A DNA stretch of 38,595 bases from an uncultured Sphingomonas sp. GTDB taxonomy: Bacteria; Pseudomonadota; Alphaproteobacteria; Sphingomonadales; Sphingomonadaceae. The position numbers were made by a program, and so were the translations under genes. The notes beneath the pieces were generated by a model, which saw nothing but the letters and a program-made list of their open reading frames with translations, ran no database searches and had not been told where the DNA came from. Numbering within the stretch: the stretch's first letter is position 1; each line of letters opens with the position of its first letter. Positions 6,949 through 16,979 of the stretch are shown here, piece after piece. The DNA lies in the NCBI GenBank assembly GCA_913776255.1, contig CAJYLV010000011.1:1-38595 (forward strand), written 5' to 3'.

Positions 6949-8106
6949 ATGCCGGCCACCCACAAATGCGACCTTGCGATCGTCGGCGGCGGCCTGTCCG
7001 GCGCGCTGATCGCGCTGGCGGTGCAGGCGCGGCAGCCGGGCCTCGACGTGCGGCTGGTCGAAGCCGGCGAGACGATCGGCGGCAATCATTTCTGGTCGTT
7101 CTTCGGCGCGGACCTGCGCGGCGCCGAGCAGGCGCTGGTCGCGCCGCTGATCGCGCACGGCTGGCCCGAATATGACGTGCGCTTTCCCGGCCATGCGCGC
7201 ACGCTGGCGCAGCCTTATTTCACGGTTCGCTCGGCGGCGCTCGACGCGCAGGTCCGCCGAATACTGCCGCATCGCGCGGTGATGACCGGGCGCGCGGTGC
7301 TGGCGTGCAGCCCGACCGCGGTGGTGCTGTCGGACGGCGACCGGCTCAACGCGACCGGCGTGATCGACGCGCGCGGCGTCGGCGACCTGTCGCTGCTGAC
7401 CGGCGGGTGGCAGAAGTTCGTCGGGCACGAGCTGCGCGTCGCGGGCGGGCACGGCGTGACGCGCCCGGTGGTGATGGACGCCACGGTGCCGCAGCTCGAC
7501 GGCTATCGTTTCGTCTATCTGCTGCCGTTCACTCCCGACACGTTGCTGGTCGAGGATACCTATTACAGCGATTCGCCGGTGCTGGACGATCCGACCATCG
7601 CCGCGCGCGTCGCCGATTACGCCGCCGCGCGCGGCTGGCGGGCCGAGGTGATCCACCGCGAGCGCGGCGTGCTGCCGGTGGTGAGCGGCGGCGATTTCAC
7701 GGCCTATTGGCAGTCGACCGGCGCGAAGGTCGCCAAGGCCGGGGTTCGCGCCGGGCTGTTCCACCCGACCACCGGCTATTCGCTGCCCGATGCCGCGCGG
7801 ATCGCGGTGCTGATCGCCAATCAGCGCGATCTTTCGGGCAAGGCGCTTCACGACCTGACTTTTCGCCATGCCGCGCGTTCGTGGCGGCAACGAGGTTTCT
7901 ACCGGATGCTCGATCTGATGCTGTTCAAGGCCGCCGACCCCGACCAGCGCTATCGCGTGCTGGAGCGTTTCTATCGCCTGTCGCCCGCGCTGGTGGCGCG
8001 CTTCTATGCCGCACGCTCGACCGGGCTCGACAAGGTGCGGGTGCTGAGCGGGAAACCGCCGGTGCCGGTCGGCCGCGCGATCGCCGCGCTGGGAGGCCGC
8101 GCATGA
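6949..8106 (+). CDS. crtY: lycopene beta-cyclase
   Basis: A 385-residue FAD-dependent lycopene beta-cyclase that closes both ends of lycopene to beta-rings, giving beta-carotene. The N-terminal dinucleotide-binding motif (LAIVGGGLSGALIA, about residues 9-22) is followed by GGNHFWSFF, typical of bacterial CrtY. Further on are VIDARG and the family signature LLPFTPDTLLVEDTYYSD. Length is normal for CrtY. It overlaps crtI by 4 bases (ATGA), so the two are translationally coupled. Its promoter should lie in the 6837-6948 gap shared with the divergent peroxiredoxin gene. Confidence 0.95.
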   Translation: MPATHKCDLAIVGGGLSGALIALAVQARQPGLDVRLVEAGETIGGNHFWSFFGADLRGAEQALVAPLIAHGWPEYDVRFPGHARTLAQPYFTVRSAALDAQVRRILPHRAVMTGRAVLACSPTAVVLSDGDRLNATGVIDARGVGDLSLLTGGWQKFVGHELRVAGGHGVTRPVVMDATVPQLDGYRFVYLLPFTPDTLLVEDTYYSDSPVLDDPTIAARVADYAAARGWRAEVIHRERGVLPVVSGGDFTAYWQSTGAKVAKAGVRAGLFHPTTGYSLPDAARIAVLIANQRDLSGKALHDLTFRHAARSWRQRGFYRMLDLMLFKAADPDQRYRVLERFYRLSPALVARFYAARSTGLDKVRVLSGKPPVPVGRAIAALGGRA

Positions 8107-9578
8107 CGCGGCGTGCTGTCGTCGTCGGCGCCGGGTTCGGCGGGCTGGCGCTCGCGATCCGGCTGCAATCGGCGGGCGTGGCGACGACGATCGTCGAGTC
8201 GCGCGACAAGCCCGGTGGTCGCGCCTATTACTGGCAGCAGGACGGCTTCACCTTCGACGCCGGGCCGACCGTCATCACCGATCCGGCGTGTCTGGAGGAA
8301 TTGTGGGCGCTGTCGGGGCAGAAGCTGGCCGATGACGTCACGCTCGACGCGGTACAGCCCTTCTACCGGCTCAATTGGCCCGACGGCAGCAACTTCGACT
8401 ATACCAACGACGATGTCGTGCTGCGTGCCGAGATCGCCAAGCTGAACCCCGCCGATGTCGCGGGCTATGGCCAGTTCCTCGATTATGCCGCGGGCGTCTA
8501 TCACGAGGGGTATGAGAAGCTCGGCACGGTCGCCTTCCTCGACTTCGCGTCGATGGTGAAGGCGGCGCCGGCGCTGGCCAAATATCAGGCGTGGCGGTCG
8601 GTCTATTCGATCGTGTCGAAATTCGTGGCCGACGAGCGGCTGCGGCAGGCGCTGTCGTTCCACACGCTGCTGGTCGGCGGCAATCCGATGACGACCAGCG
8701 CGATCTATGCGCTGATCCACAAGCTGGAGCGCGACGGCGGGGTGTGGTTCGCGCGCGGCGGGACCAACCGGCTGGTGGCGGGCATGGTCGCGCTGTTCGA
8801 GCGGCTGGGCGGTACGCTGCGGCTCGGCGATGCGGTGACGAGGATCGAGACGCTCGGCGACCGCGTGACCGCGGTGGAAACCGCGAGTGGCTGGCGCGAG
8901 CCGGTCGACATGGTCGCCGCCAATGCCGACATCATGCACGTCTATCGCGACCTGCTGCCCGAATCGGGCGCGGCGCGGCGCACCGCGGCCCGGCTGGAGC
9001 GCAAGCGTTACTCGCCGTCGCTGTTCGTGGTGCATTTCGGGGTGAAGGGCACGTGGCCGGGCATCCCGCACCACATGATCCTGTTCGGGCCGCGCTATAA
9101 GGGGCTGCTCGACGACATTTACGAGCATGGAATGCTCAGCGAGGATTTCTCGCTGTACCTGCACCACCCGACCGTCACCGACCCGTCGCTGGCGCCCGAG
9201 GGCGATTCGACCTTCTACGCGCTGGCGCCGGTGCCGCATCTCGGCAAGTTCACCGGCGACTGGGAGACGGTGCGGCCGATCCTCGAGAAGCGCATTCTGG
9301 ATGAGGTCGGGCGGCGGCTGATCCCGGACATCCACGACCGGATGGTGACCAAATTCAGCTATGCGCCGACCGACTTCGCGCACGATTTGAACGCGCACAT
9401 GGGCAGCGCCTTCTCGCTGGAGCCGATCCTGACGCAGAGCGCGTATTTCCGGGTGCATAATCGCGATGACGCGATTCCGAACCTGTTCTTCGTGGGCGCG
9501 GGGACGCATCCGGGGGCGGGGATTCCTGGGGTGGTCGGGAGTGCGAAGGCGACGGCGGCGTTGATGCTGGGGGCATAG
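8103..9578 (+). CDS. crtI: phytoene desaturase
   Basis: A 491-residue flavoprotein that converts phytoene to lycopene by successive desaturations. It begins VVVGAGFGGLALAIRL (FAD-binding), then KPGGRAYYW and FDAGPTVITDP, all typical of CrtI. The C-terminal signature NLFFVGAGTHPGAGIPG is intact. The ATG at 8103 overlaps the crtY stop by 4 bases. The phytoene synthase gene crtB, often adjacent in this group, is instead at 27151-28086 on the other strand. Carotenoid oxygenase, glycosylase and CrtZ genes are not seen here, so the final pigment cannot be predicted. Confidence 0.96.
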   Translation: MTRRAVVVGAGFGGLALAIRLQSAGVATTIVESRDKPGGRAYYWQQDGFTFDAGPTVITDPACLEELWALSGQKLADDVTLDAVQPFYRLNWPDGSNFDYTNDDVVLRAEIAKLNPADVAGYGQFLDYAAGVYHEGYEKLGTVAFLDFASMVKAAPALAKYQAWRSVYSIVSKFVADERLRQALSFHTLLVGGNPMTTSAIYALIHKLERDGGVWFARGGTNRLVAGMVALFERLGGTLRLGDAVTRIETLGDRVTAVETASGWREPVDMVAANADIMHVYRDLLPESGAARRTAARLERKRYSPSLFVVHFGVKGTWPGIPHHMILFGPRYKGLLDDIYEHGMLSEDFSLYLHHPTVTDPSLAPEGDSTFYALAPVPHLGKFTGDWETVRPILEKRILDEVGRRLIPDIHDRMVTKFSYAPTDFAHDLNAHMGSAFSLEPILTQSAYFRVHNRDDAIPNLFFVGAGTHPGAGIPGVVGSAKATAALMLGA

Positions 9579-9588
9579 GCGCGCCACG

Positions 9589-9625
9589 TTGACTCTCGGC
9601 GGGCCGCTGTCCAATTTTGTGGACA
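9589..9625 (+). promoter_or_regulatory. promoter and dyad operator of the yefM-yoeB operon
   Basis: TTGACT at 9589-9594 is a good -35, and the -10 is probably CAATTT at 9612-9617 (17-base spacer). A perfect dyad TGTCCA-N6-TGGACA (9608-9613 and 9620-9625) covers the -10 and runs into the ATG. YefM-type antitoxins repress their own operon by binding short dyads over the promoter, so this is the likely operator. The predicted start is at or next to the ATG, suggesting a leaderless message. Confidence 0.58.
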
Positions 9626-9870
9626 TGAACGCTGTCAGTTACTCCGAAGCCCGCGCGAACTTGAACGCGATGATCGATAAGGTCGTCGCCGATCGCGTGC
9701 CGCTGGCGATCACGCGCCAGCGAGGCGAGGGTGCGGTGCTGGTTTCAGCGAGCGAATGGGCGTCGATCGAGGAGTCGCTGTACCTCCTGAGGTCGCCGAA
9801 GAACGCCGAGCGGCTGCTTGAGGCAGTGCGCGGGTTCGACGCCGGTGATGAGGGTGTGCCGCTCTTGTGA
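9625..9870 (+). CDS. yefM: YefM/Phd-family antitoxin
   Basis: An 81-residue antitoxin, close to the roughly 83 residues of E. coli YefM. The N-terminal DNA-binding/dimerisation fold is recognisable (VSYSEARANLNAMID), followed by ITRQRGEGAVLVSASEW and ESLYLLRSP, classic YefM motifs. The acidic C-terminal tail (FDAGDEG) should wrap the toxin. The ATG at 9625 is preferred over an in-frame TTG at 9589, which coincides with the promoter -35. It overlaps the toxin start by 4 bases (GTGA). It should act as antitoxin and, with the toxin, as autorepressor. Confidence 0.92.
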   Translation: MNAVSYSEARANLNAMIDKVVADRVPLAITRQRGEGAVLVSASEWASIEESLYLLRSPKNAERLLEAVRGFDAGDEGVPLL

Positions 9871-10124
9871 ATGTGGCGTTCTGGCCAACGGGTTGGGACG
9901 ACTATCGTTATTGGCAGGAGCATGACGCCAAGCTCACTGGCAAGATCAATGCGTTGATCGAGGAATGTCGGCGGCGTCCGTTCAAAGGTACGGGTAACCC
10001 GGGGCCGCTCGGCGGCGATTTGCCAAGCTGGTGGTCGCGCCGGATCAGTCATGAGCATCGACTGGCCTATCGAGGGGCAGGCAATGGTGTCGAGCAGGTG
10101 GTGCAGTGCTGGCATCATTATTGA
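9867..10124 (+). CDS. yoeB: YoeB-family mRNA interferase toxin, catalytic Glu replaced
   Basis: An 85-residue protein that aligns with E. coli YoeB (84 residues) along its whole length: WDDYRYWQ, KINALI, RRRPFKGTG, WSRRISHEHRLAY and the C-terminal HHY. YoeB cleaves mRNA in the ribosomal A site using Glu46, Arg65 and His83. Arg65 and the C-terminal His (here 84) are present, but position 46 is Gly (PGPL where E. coli has PEPL), one base change from GAG to GGG. The toxin may therefore be weakened or use another base. It starts with GTG overlapping the antitoxin stop. Confidence 0.92.
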   Translation: MNVAFWPTGWDDYRYWQEHDAKLTGKINALIEECRRRPFKGTGNPGPLGGDLPSWWSRRISHEHRLAYRGAGNGVEQVVQCWHHY

Positions 10125-10149
10125 GCTTCGCTGGTATGCTATGTATATT
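10121..10149 (+). promoter_or_regulatory. promoter of the DUF3800 gene
   Basis: TTGAGC (10121-10126), a 17-base spacer and TATATT (10144-10149) form a good sigma-70-type promoter in a locally AT-rich patch. The -35 overlaps the yoeB stop. The expected start, about 7 bases past the -10, falls on or next to the ATG at 10155, implying a leaderless message; no Shine-Dalgarno sequence is visible. Confidence 0.55.
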
Positions 10150-10154
10150 ACCCT

Positions 10155-10925
10155 ATGCACCTTCTATTCGTTGATGAAAGCGGCACGCCTCCAAAGCCTA
10201 CCGCGAAAGAGCAAAGTTATTTTGTAATCGCCGGTTTCGTGATCCCGGAGGATCGCTGGCCCGGATTGAGGGACAAGCTGATCGGCGCCAAAAGGGCTGC
10301 GGCCTACCGCGGTGAATTGAAGTGGCGTTTCTTTGCGCCGAAGAACGATGATGAAGACAATCCCATGCGAGAGTGGGATAGGGCTGCGAAGAATGATTTT
10401 AGGGATCGGGTGTTCAGAATAATCACTGAAGCAAAATCTTGCCGGATAATTGCTTGTGTATCAGAAAGTTTGACTGCTTACGGGCTAGGAAACGTAAATA
10501 GTCAAGACGACCTTTATTTCCGCACATACAAACCCGTCACTGAGCGTTTTCAGTACTTCCTTCAGGATATAACTCGCACGAGCGGACGGGACACCTATGG
10601 AATGATAGTTGCGGATCATCGCGGGAGGGGCGATGATGACAGTATGCGCCTACGTCACGAACGGCTTATCCGAGAGACTGGCCGTTACACCTCAGATTAT
10701 GCAAATTTCATTGAGGGGCTTTTCTTCTCGCCATCGCATTTAAGTATAGGCATACAGCTTGTTGACATGATCGCGGGAGCCATCTGGCGCGCCCAAGCTC
10801 ACGGCGACCGAACATGGTTCGACCTACTGCGGCCCTCTTTCCGGGCATCAAGCAACGGTCATATAGACGGCTATGGCCTTGTCCGATTTCCGAAAAAAGG
10901 CTGGAAGGGAGCTATCTTGGATTGA
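10155..10925 (+). CDS. DUF3800 domain protein
   Basis: A 256-residue soluble protein opening with LLFVDESG, the hallmark of DUF3800, whose Asp-Glu pair is part of an RNase H-like acidic centre. Later conserved features are VIAGFVIPE, the acidic stretch VADHRGRGDDDS (about residues 153-164) and SIGIQLVDMIAGAIWR (about 197-212), which ends with the Asp expected in this family. DUF3800 proteins are widespread in mobile and defence-linked DNA, with function mostly untested. Base composition is visibly more AT-rich than the flanking genes, with codons rare elsewhere in this window, suggesting recent transfer. It follows the toxin-antitoxin pair and is convergent with thiC. Confidence 0.88.
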   Translation: MHLLFVDESGTPPKPTAKEQSYFVIAGFVIPEDRWPGLRDKLIGAKRAAAYRGELKWRFFAPKNDDEDNPMREWDRAAKNDFRDRVFRIITEAKSCRIIACVSESLTAYGLGNVNSQDDLYFRTYKPVTERFQYFLQDITRTSGRDTYGMIVADHRGRGDDDSMRLRHERLIRETGRYTSDYANFIEGLFFSPSHLSIGIQLVDMIAGAIWRAQAHGDRTWFDLLRPSFRASSNGHIDGYGLVRFPKKGWKGAILD

Positions 10926-11076
10926 CGCCGGGTGAGGCCGTGGCCCCAACGTGCTAAGTGACGCACTCCCGGCTTACACGATATAGCCTCCCGCCATTGA
11001 CAAATCAATCGCCTTAAGGGTGTGGGAAGCGAATCGGCTGCCTGAAGCAGCTACTCGAATGCGGCTACATCGAGGA

Positions 11077-13083
<2,007 letters not shown>

Positions 13084-13087
13084 GGCC

Positions 13088-13117
13088 GGTATAGGCCCGC
13101 ACGTGCCGCGACACCAA
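13088..13117 (-). promoter_or_regulatory. probable promoter of the thiC leader
   Basis: On the minus strand TTGGTG (13112-13117), an 18-base spacer and TATACC (13088-13093) lie just upstream of the riboswitch. Transcription would begin at about the first base of the THI element. Confidence 0.5.
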
Positions 13118-13119
13118 CG

Positions 13120-13155
13120 AAAAAGGCCGCGCGCCGCCGGATGCGGCGCGCGGCC
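13120..13155 (-). terminator. intrinsic terminator of the ferritin-like genes
   Basis: A 13-bp perfect GC stem (13125-13137 with 13143-13155) and a 5-base loop, followed on the minus strand by TTTTT. It lies 21 bases after the stop of the ferritin-like gene at 13177 and separates that unit from the thiC promoter. Confidence 0.88.
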
Positions 13156-13176
13156 AATTCGCCCCGGGGCGTGACG

Positions 13177-14241
13177 TCAGGCGAACGCGCCGCTGCTGCG
13201 CAGCGAATCGATCGAATTGTTGGTCCCGGCCGGGAAGAAGCCGCCCGAGGTCGCCGCCGCCTTGGTCAGATAGACGATGTTGTGGACCTGCAGCGTGGTG
13301 CGGCTGTAGGCGATCGCATTGCTGTCGGCCGGGACGATATTGGCGACCTGCGCACCGCTGACCGTCTTGGTGATGCCCTCGTCGAGCTCGTTGAGATTGG
13401 GCAGCAGCGTGGTGCCGACCCCGTCGAGGCTGTCGCGATAGTCGGAGATCGCATTCGCCTTGGTGATCGCGTCCGACGCCCCGGACACCAGCGTGCCCAT
13501 CCGATACAGCTCCGCGCGGATCAGCCCGGCGTGATAGGCCTCTGCGGCGAGGATGCCGGCCGCCGCCTCCAGATAGATCGCGCTGCTGATGAGCGGCGAT
13601 GCGCCCTTGTACGCGGTGACGCCGACGTCCTCGAACAGATAGGCGGCGAGCAGGAAGCTCTTGTCGTCGGCATAGGGATCGAAGGTGTCGTTGGCACCGA
13701 TGATCCCGGCGTTGCGCGCCGCGAGCGTGAAGGCGCCGCTCGCCCCGCCGTCGATGTTGATCGCCGGCTGCGCGATCACCTGCGCCGCGTTGACCGCGGT
13801 GATCACCGCACGCAGCGCGTTGACGTGCGCCAGCTCGTCGGCGGCGATCTCGCGCGCATAGCTGGCGATGATCGGGTCGGAGAAGGCGACCTTGCGCCCG
13901 CCGGTCACGCCGCCGCGCGTGCCAACCGCGCCGGTCAGGCTCGCCTCGGGCAGCGAGCGGCCGAACGCGGCGAAGGAATAGAATTGCGCCTCGAGATATT
14001 CGAGGTTCAGCGCGAGTTGCAGGATGCCGACGTCGGTCGAGACGCTGCCGGTCGGCGTCGGGGTCGGCGTGGGGGTCGGGCTCGGGCTGGTGCTGTTGTT
14101 GTTGTCGCTGCCGCAGGCGGACAGCAAGGCGAGTCCGCCGGCCGCAGCGGTGCCAGCGCCGGCCAGCTTGAGGAAGCGGCGGCGCTCGGCCCGGCGGGCC
14201 TCGGCGAGTTCGAGCGCGGCGAAAACGGAATCCTTGATCAT
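13177..14241 (-). CDS. Tat-exported ferritin-like lipoprotein
   Basis: A 354-residue protein of the Ferritin_2 (desiccation-related PCC13-62-like) type. The N-terminus carries a twin-arginine motif RRRFLK (about residues 20-25) and a lipobox LLSAC, so it should be exported folded and lipid-anchored. A Pro-Thr/Ser repeat linker (PSPTPTPTPTPT) follows. The helical ferritin-like domain (about 70-260) has NLEYLEAQFYS, ADELAHVN (ExxH), YLFEDVGVTAYKG and AAEAYHAG (ExxH), the expected di-iron ligand pattern. Its substrate is unknown. It aligns closely with the next upstream gene and ends at a strong terminator, so the two form one unit. Confidence 0.87.
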   Translation of the reverse strand: MIKDSVFAALELAEARRAERRRFLKLAGAGTAAAGGLALLSACGSDNNNSTSPSPTPTPTPTPTGSVSTDVGILQLALNLEYLEAQFYSFAAFGRSLPEASLTGAVGTRGGVTGGRKVAFSDPIIASYAREIAADELAHVNALRAVITAVNAAQVIAQPAINIDGGASGAFTLAARNAGIIGANDTFDPYADDKSFLLAAYLFEDVGVTAYKGASPLISSAIYLEAAAGILAAEAYHAGLIRAELYRMGTLVSGASDAITKANAISDYRDSLDGVGTTLLPNLNELDEGITKTVSGAQVANIVPADSNAIAYSRTTLQVHNIVYLTKAAATSGGFFPAGTNNSIDSLRSSGAFA

Positions 14242-14305
14242 GGCGTCATTCCCTGGTTCGGGGCGTGTGGGGCAAAGGCGGGGAGGCGGTGCGCACCGTC
14301 TCGCG

Positions 14306-15346
14306 TCAGGCCGATGCCGCGCTCATCTTGATGTTGCCGTTGACCCCGGCCGGGAAGAAGCCCCCGCTCGCCACCGCCGCCTGGTTGAGATAGACGATGT
14401 TGAGCACCTGCAACGGCGTGCGGCTGAACGCGATGCCGTTGCTGTTGAGCGGCGCGATGTTCGACACGTCGCCGTCGCTGGTGGTGGTGACCGCCAGCCC
14501 GCTGTCGTCGACCGGGCCGATGCCGCGGACCAGATCCTCGGCCGGGCTGCCGTCCAGCCGGTCGCGCGCCGCGGAGATGGCGGTGGTCGCCTCGATCAGC
14601 TGGAGCGAGGGCGTCTGCAACCCCTTGCGATACAGCACCGAGCGGATGATCGCGGCATGATATGCCTCGACCGCGAGGATGCCGGCCGCCGCTTCCAGAT
14701 AGATCTTGCTGTTGATGAGCGCGGGCGCCGCACCCTTGTAGGCGGTGACCCCGACGTCCTCGAACAGATAGGCGCCGAGCAGAAAGTTCTCGTCCGACGC
14801 ATAAGGGTCGAACGCGACCCCGTTGCCGACCAGCCCGGCGGCGCGTGCGGCGGTGCTGAATGCGCCGGTCGCGCTGGTGCCGAGATCGATCGTGGGCTGC
14901 GCGAGGAGCGACGATGTCGTGAACTGCGCGCGCAGAAAGCGGACGTGCGCCAGCTCGTCCTGATAGATTTCCTGCGCATATTGCTGAACGATCGGGTCCT
15001 TGAACCCGACCGCCCGCCCGCCGGTGGCCGCGCCCGCGGTGCCGACCGCGCCGCTGATGTCGGCGGCGGCGAGCCCGCTGCCGGTGACGGCGAAGGCGTA
15101 ATAATTCGCCTCGAGATATTCGAGGTTCAACGCGAAGTTGAGCACGTCGACCTCGGTGAAGGTCGAGGTCGGGGTAGGGGACGGCGAGGGCGAGGGGGTG
15201 GGCGTCGCGGTCTGCGCCTGTGCCGTCCCGGACAGCGTTGCCGCGGCGGCCGCGGCACCCAGCGCACCGGTGAAGAAGGCGCGACGCGAATCGCGGCGAC
15301 GCACGCGCGCGTCGAGCGTCTCGATCAGCTGCTCGCTATCGGTCAT
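14306..15346 (-). CDS. Tat-exported ferritin-like protein
   Basis: A 346-residue paralogue of the downstream gene. It starts MTDSEQLIETLD, with a Tat motif SRRAFF (about residues 20-25) and a cleavable signal ending AQAQ; there is no lipobox, so it should be soluble in the periplasm. A Pro-Thr/Ser linker (TPTPSPSPSPTPTST) precedes the ferritin-like domain, which has NLEYLEANYYA, YQDELAHVR, YLFEDVGVTAYKGA and AVEAYHAA in the same order as the partner. The C-terminal FFPAGVNGNI is shared too. The ATG at 15346 follows a purine-poor leader. The pair looks like a tandem duplication with separate locations: one soluble, one membrane-tethered. Confidence 0.86.
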   Translation of the reverse strand: MTDSEQLIETLDARVRRRDSRRAFFTGALGAAAAAATLSGTAQAQTATPTPSPSPSPTPTSTFTEVDVLNFALNLEYLEANYYAFAVTGSGLAAADISGAVGTAGAATGGRAVGFKDPIVQQYAQEIYQDELAHVRFLRAQFTTSSLLAQPTIDLGTSATGAFSTAARAAGLVGNGVAFDPYASDENFLLGAYLFEDVGVTAYKGAAPALINSKIYLEAAAGILAVEAYHAAIIRSVLYRKGLQTPSLQLIEATTAISAARDRLDGSPAEDLVRGIGPVDDSGLAVTTTSDGDVSNIAPLNSNGIAFSRTPLQVLNIVYLNQAAVASGGFFPAGVNGNIKMSAASA

Positions 15347-15465
15347 GGCAGGCTCGTCCCTTCTATTACTCGCGCCGGTACGCGGCGTTGCTGCGCGTGA
15401 TAGGCCAGCATCGCGCGGGGGGCAAAGTCGGGATTTTGCTTTTTTGACGTCGCCGTTGCTCAGCT

Positions 15466-15502
15466 GTCGTCCCGGACTTGATCCGGGACCCCGCTTCTTC
15501 GC
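15466..15502. repeat. repeat family A, single arm
   Basis: One arm of repeat A (GTCGTCCCGGACTTGATCCG, then GGACCCCGCTTCTTCGC) without its inverted partner, in the 272-base gap between the MipA/OmpV and ferritin-like genes. It shows the arms can occur alone. Confidence 0.75.
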
Positions 15503-15535
15503 GACCGGGGGCAAGGCGTGGGCGCCCGTCGCGGC

Positions 15536-15573
15536 GAAGCCGCGTCGTCGGTCGGGGCGCTGCCCCGCCGGCC
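15536..15573. repeat. repeat family C, copy 1
   Basis: GAAGCCGCGTCGTCGG followed by a hairpin CGGGGC-gct-GCCCCG and GCCGGCC. A second copy at 31128-31167 keeps the flanks but has a different stem, CGGCGC-ggtg-GCGCCG, so the pairing is preserved by compensatory change. Confidence 0.65.
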
Positions 15574-15618
15574 GGTCTTGCGCGTGGTCGGCGCAGCGTG
15601 CGCCGGCCCGCGCTGCGG

Positions 15619-16500
15619 CTAAAACGTATAGCCGACGCCCAGCGCCGCCAGCCATTGGCTGCGCGACCCAGCGACCGACACCACCGGCGTGTCGCCGAAG
15701 TCGTTGAGCATCTTCTTGTAGGTAACCCCGCCGATCGCCTTCCAGCCCTTCAGCAGGTTGCCGGTCAACGAATAGGTGCCGGCCATGCCGACCGTCCAAT
15801 GCTTCCACCCGCCACGCGTGCGATATTGCGGCAGCCCGCTCGCCAGCGACTGCGCGGCGTCGACGTCGAAATAGGTGCGCGCGAAGCCGCGCTCGACGCG
15901 CTCGGCCGAAGCGAACAGCCCGACCCCGGCCTTGAGGCTGAGCGGCGTGAAGTAATTCACCGACGGCGACCAGATGCCGCTGTCGTGGACGCCGCTGACG
16001 TCGTGGCGATAGCTGAGCGAGGCCGACAATTTGTCGTACGGGCTGGTGAGCACGCCAGTCTTGCCGAGCCCGACATAGCCGCCCAGCTCGAACGCGGTGT
16101 CACGCTCGCCCAGCGCGCGGATGCGGCGATCGTCGATCGCCTTGTTGTTGGTGCGGTTGAAGTTGATGACCCCGATCGGCCCGGCCTGCACGTCCCAGCG
16201 CGGCCCGGACGGGTTCGGGATCAGATCGATCGAGGCGCGGTTGCCGAGCACCTGGAACGCGAAATTGTGGAAGGAGCCGATCGCCGCCGGGCCGGGAACG
16301 ACGCGGTAATGGTCCGATCCTTCATAGTCCGGCAGATAGGCGGCGGCGACCGCGACGGTCACCGTGTCGCCGACCAGCGCCGGATCGGGCGTCGGGTTGG
16401 GCTCGGCCGGAACCGATGCGCTCTGCGCGAGCGCGGGCATCGCGAGACAGGCGAGCCCGGCGGCGAGCAGCGCACGGGCGGCGAAACGATTGACGTACAC
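15619..16500 (-). CDS. MipA/OmpV family outer-membrane protein
   Basis: A 293-residue outer-membrane barrel of the MipA/OmpV family (MltA-interacting protein type). The GTG at 16500 is chosen because AGGGGA lies 6 bases before it and it opens directly into a signal peptide (FAARALLAAGLACLAMPALAQ); the longer ORF from 16554 would hide it. The family's first-strand motif YLPDYEGSDHYRVVPGP is clear (about residues 55-72), and the protein ends in the barrel C-terminal signature GVGYTF with a terminal Phe. Members are linked to murein-hydrolase scaffolding or stress-related outer-membrane changes. It follows the DUF2141 gene by 62 bases. Confidence 0.92.
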   Translation of the reverse strand: MYVNRFAARALLAAGLACLAMPALAQSASVPAEPNPTPDPALVGDTVTVAVAAAYLPDYEGSDHYRVVPGPAAIGSFHNFAFQVLGNRASIDLIPNPSGPRWDVQAGPIGVINFNRTNNKAIDDRRIRALGERDTAFELGGYVGLGKTGVLTSPYDKLSASLSYRHDVSGVHDSGIWSPSVNYFTPLSLKAGVGLFASAERVERGFARTYFDVDAAQSLASGLPQYRTRGGWKHWTVGMAGTYSLTGNLLKGWKAIGGVTYKKMLNDFGDTPVVSVAGSRSQWLAALGVGYTF

Positions 16501-16562
16501 GTAAATTCCCCTTTGATCTGCGCGCCCAACCGCTCGCGGGGAATTTTGCTCCATGTTGCTGG

Positions 16563-16979
16563 TTACAGCATGTAGCGCATCCGGATCTGTTGCTCTTCGG
16601 CATCAGTGGTCAGCGAGAAGCGCGCCGCCGAGAAACGCGGCGGCCCGAACCGGATTGCGGGGTTGCGCGAGAAGCCAAACCCTTCCTTGGGGATGCCCGC
16701 GAACGTATCCAGCTTCTTGTTGCCGTTCTCGTCGTGGATCACCGCCACCGCATAGTCGCCGCGCGGCAGGCCCGGAAAGCGAATGCTGGTCTGCCCGGCG
16801 GGCACCGAGCGCGTCACCGCGTCGCGATCGTCGACGCAGTTCGGGAAATTGTCAGGATCGGCGGTCAGGCACAGCCGCAGCATCCCCTTGGACGAGCGCA
16901 GATGGTCGATCTCCACCTGCAGCGAGCCGACCGGGGCCGCGCCGATCAGCGGCACCGCCAGCAACGCCAGCCCCGTCAC
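16563..16979 (-). CDS. DUF2141 family exported protein
   Basis: A 138-residue DUF2141 protein, a small beta-rich domain of unknown function. The core motif GDYAVAVIHDENGNKKLD, then GIPKEGFGFS, is classic for the family. The start is difficult: from the GTG at 16979 the protein begins with a hydrophobic stretch (VTGLALLAVPLIGAAP) usable as a signal peptide. Starts at 17069 or 17090 would overlap conserved codons of the upstream sterol-desaturase-family gene. Even with the GTG start the two genes overlap by 128 bases in different frames. Two Cys (LCLTADPDNFPNCV) could form a disulfide in the periplasm. Confidence 0.82.
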   Translation of the reverse strand: MTGLALLAVPLIGAAPVGSLQVEIDHLRSSKGMLRLCLTADPDNFPNCVDDRDAVTRSVPAGQTSIRFPGLPRGDYAVAVIHDENGNKKLDTFAGIPKEGFGFSRNPAIRFGPPRFSAARFSLTTDAEEQQIRMRYML

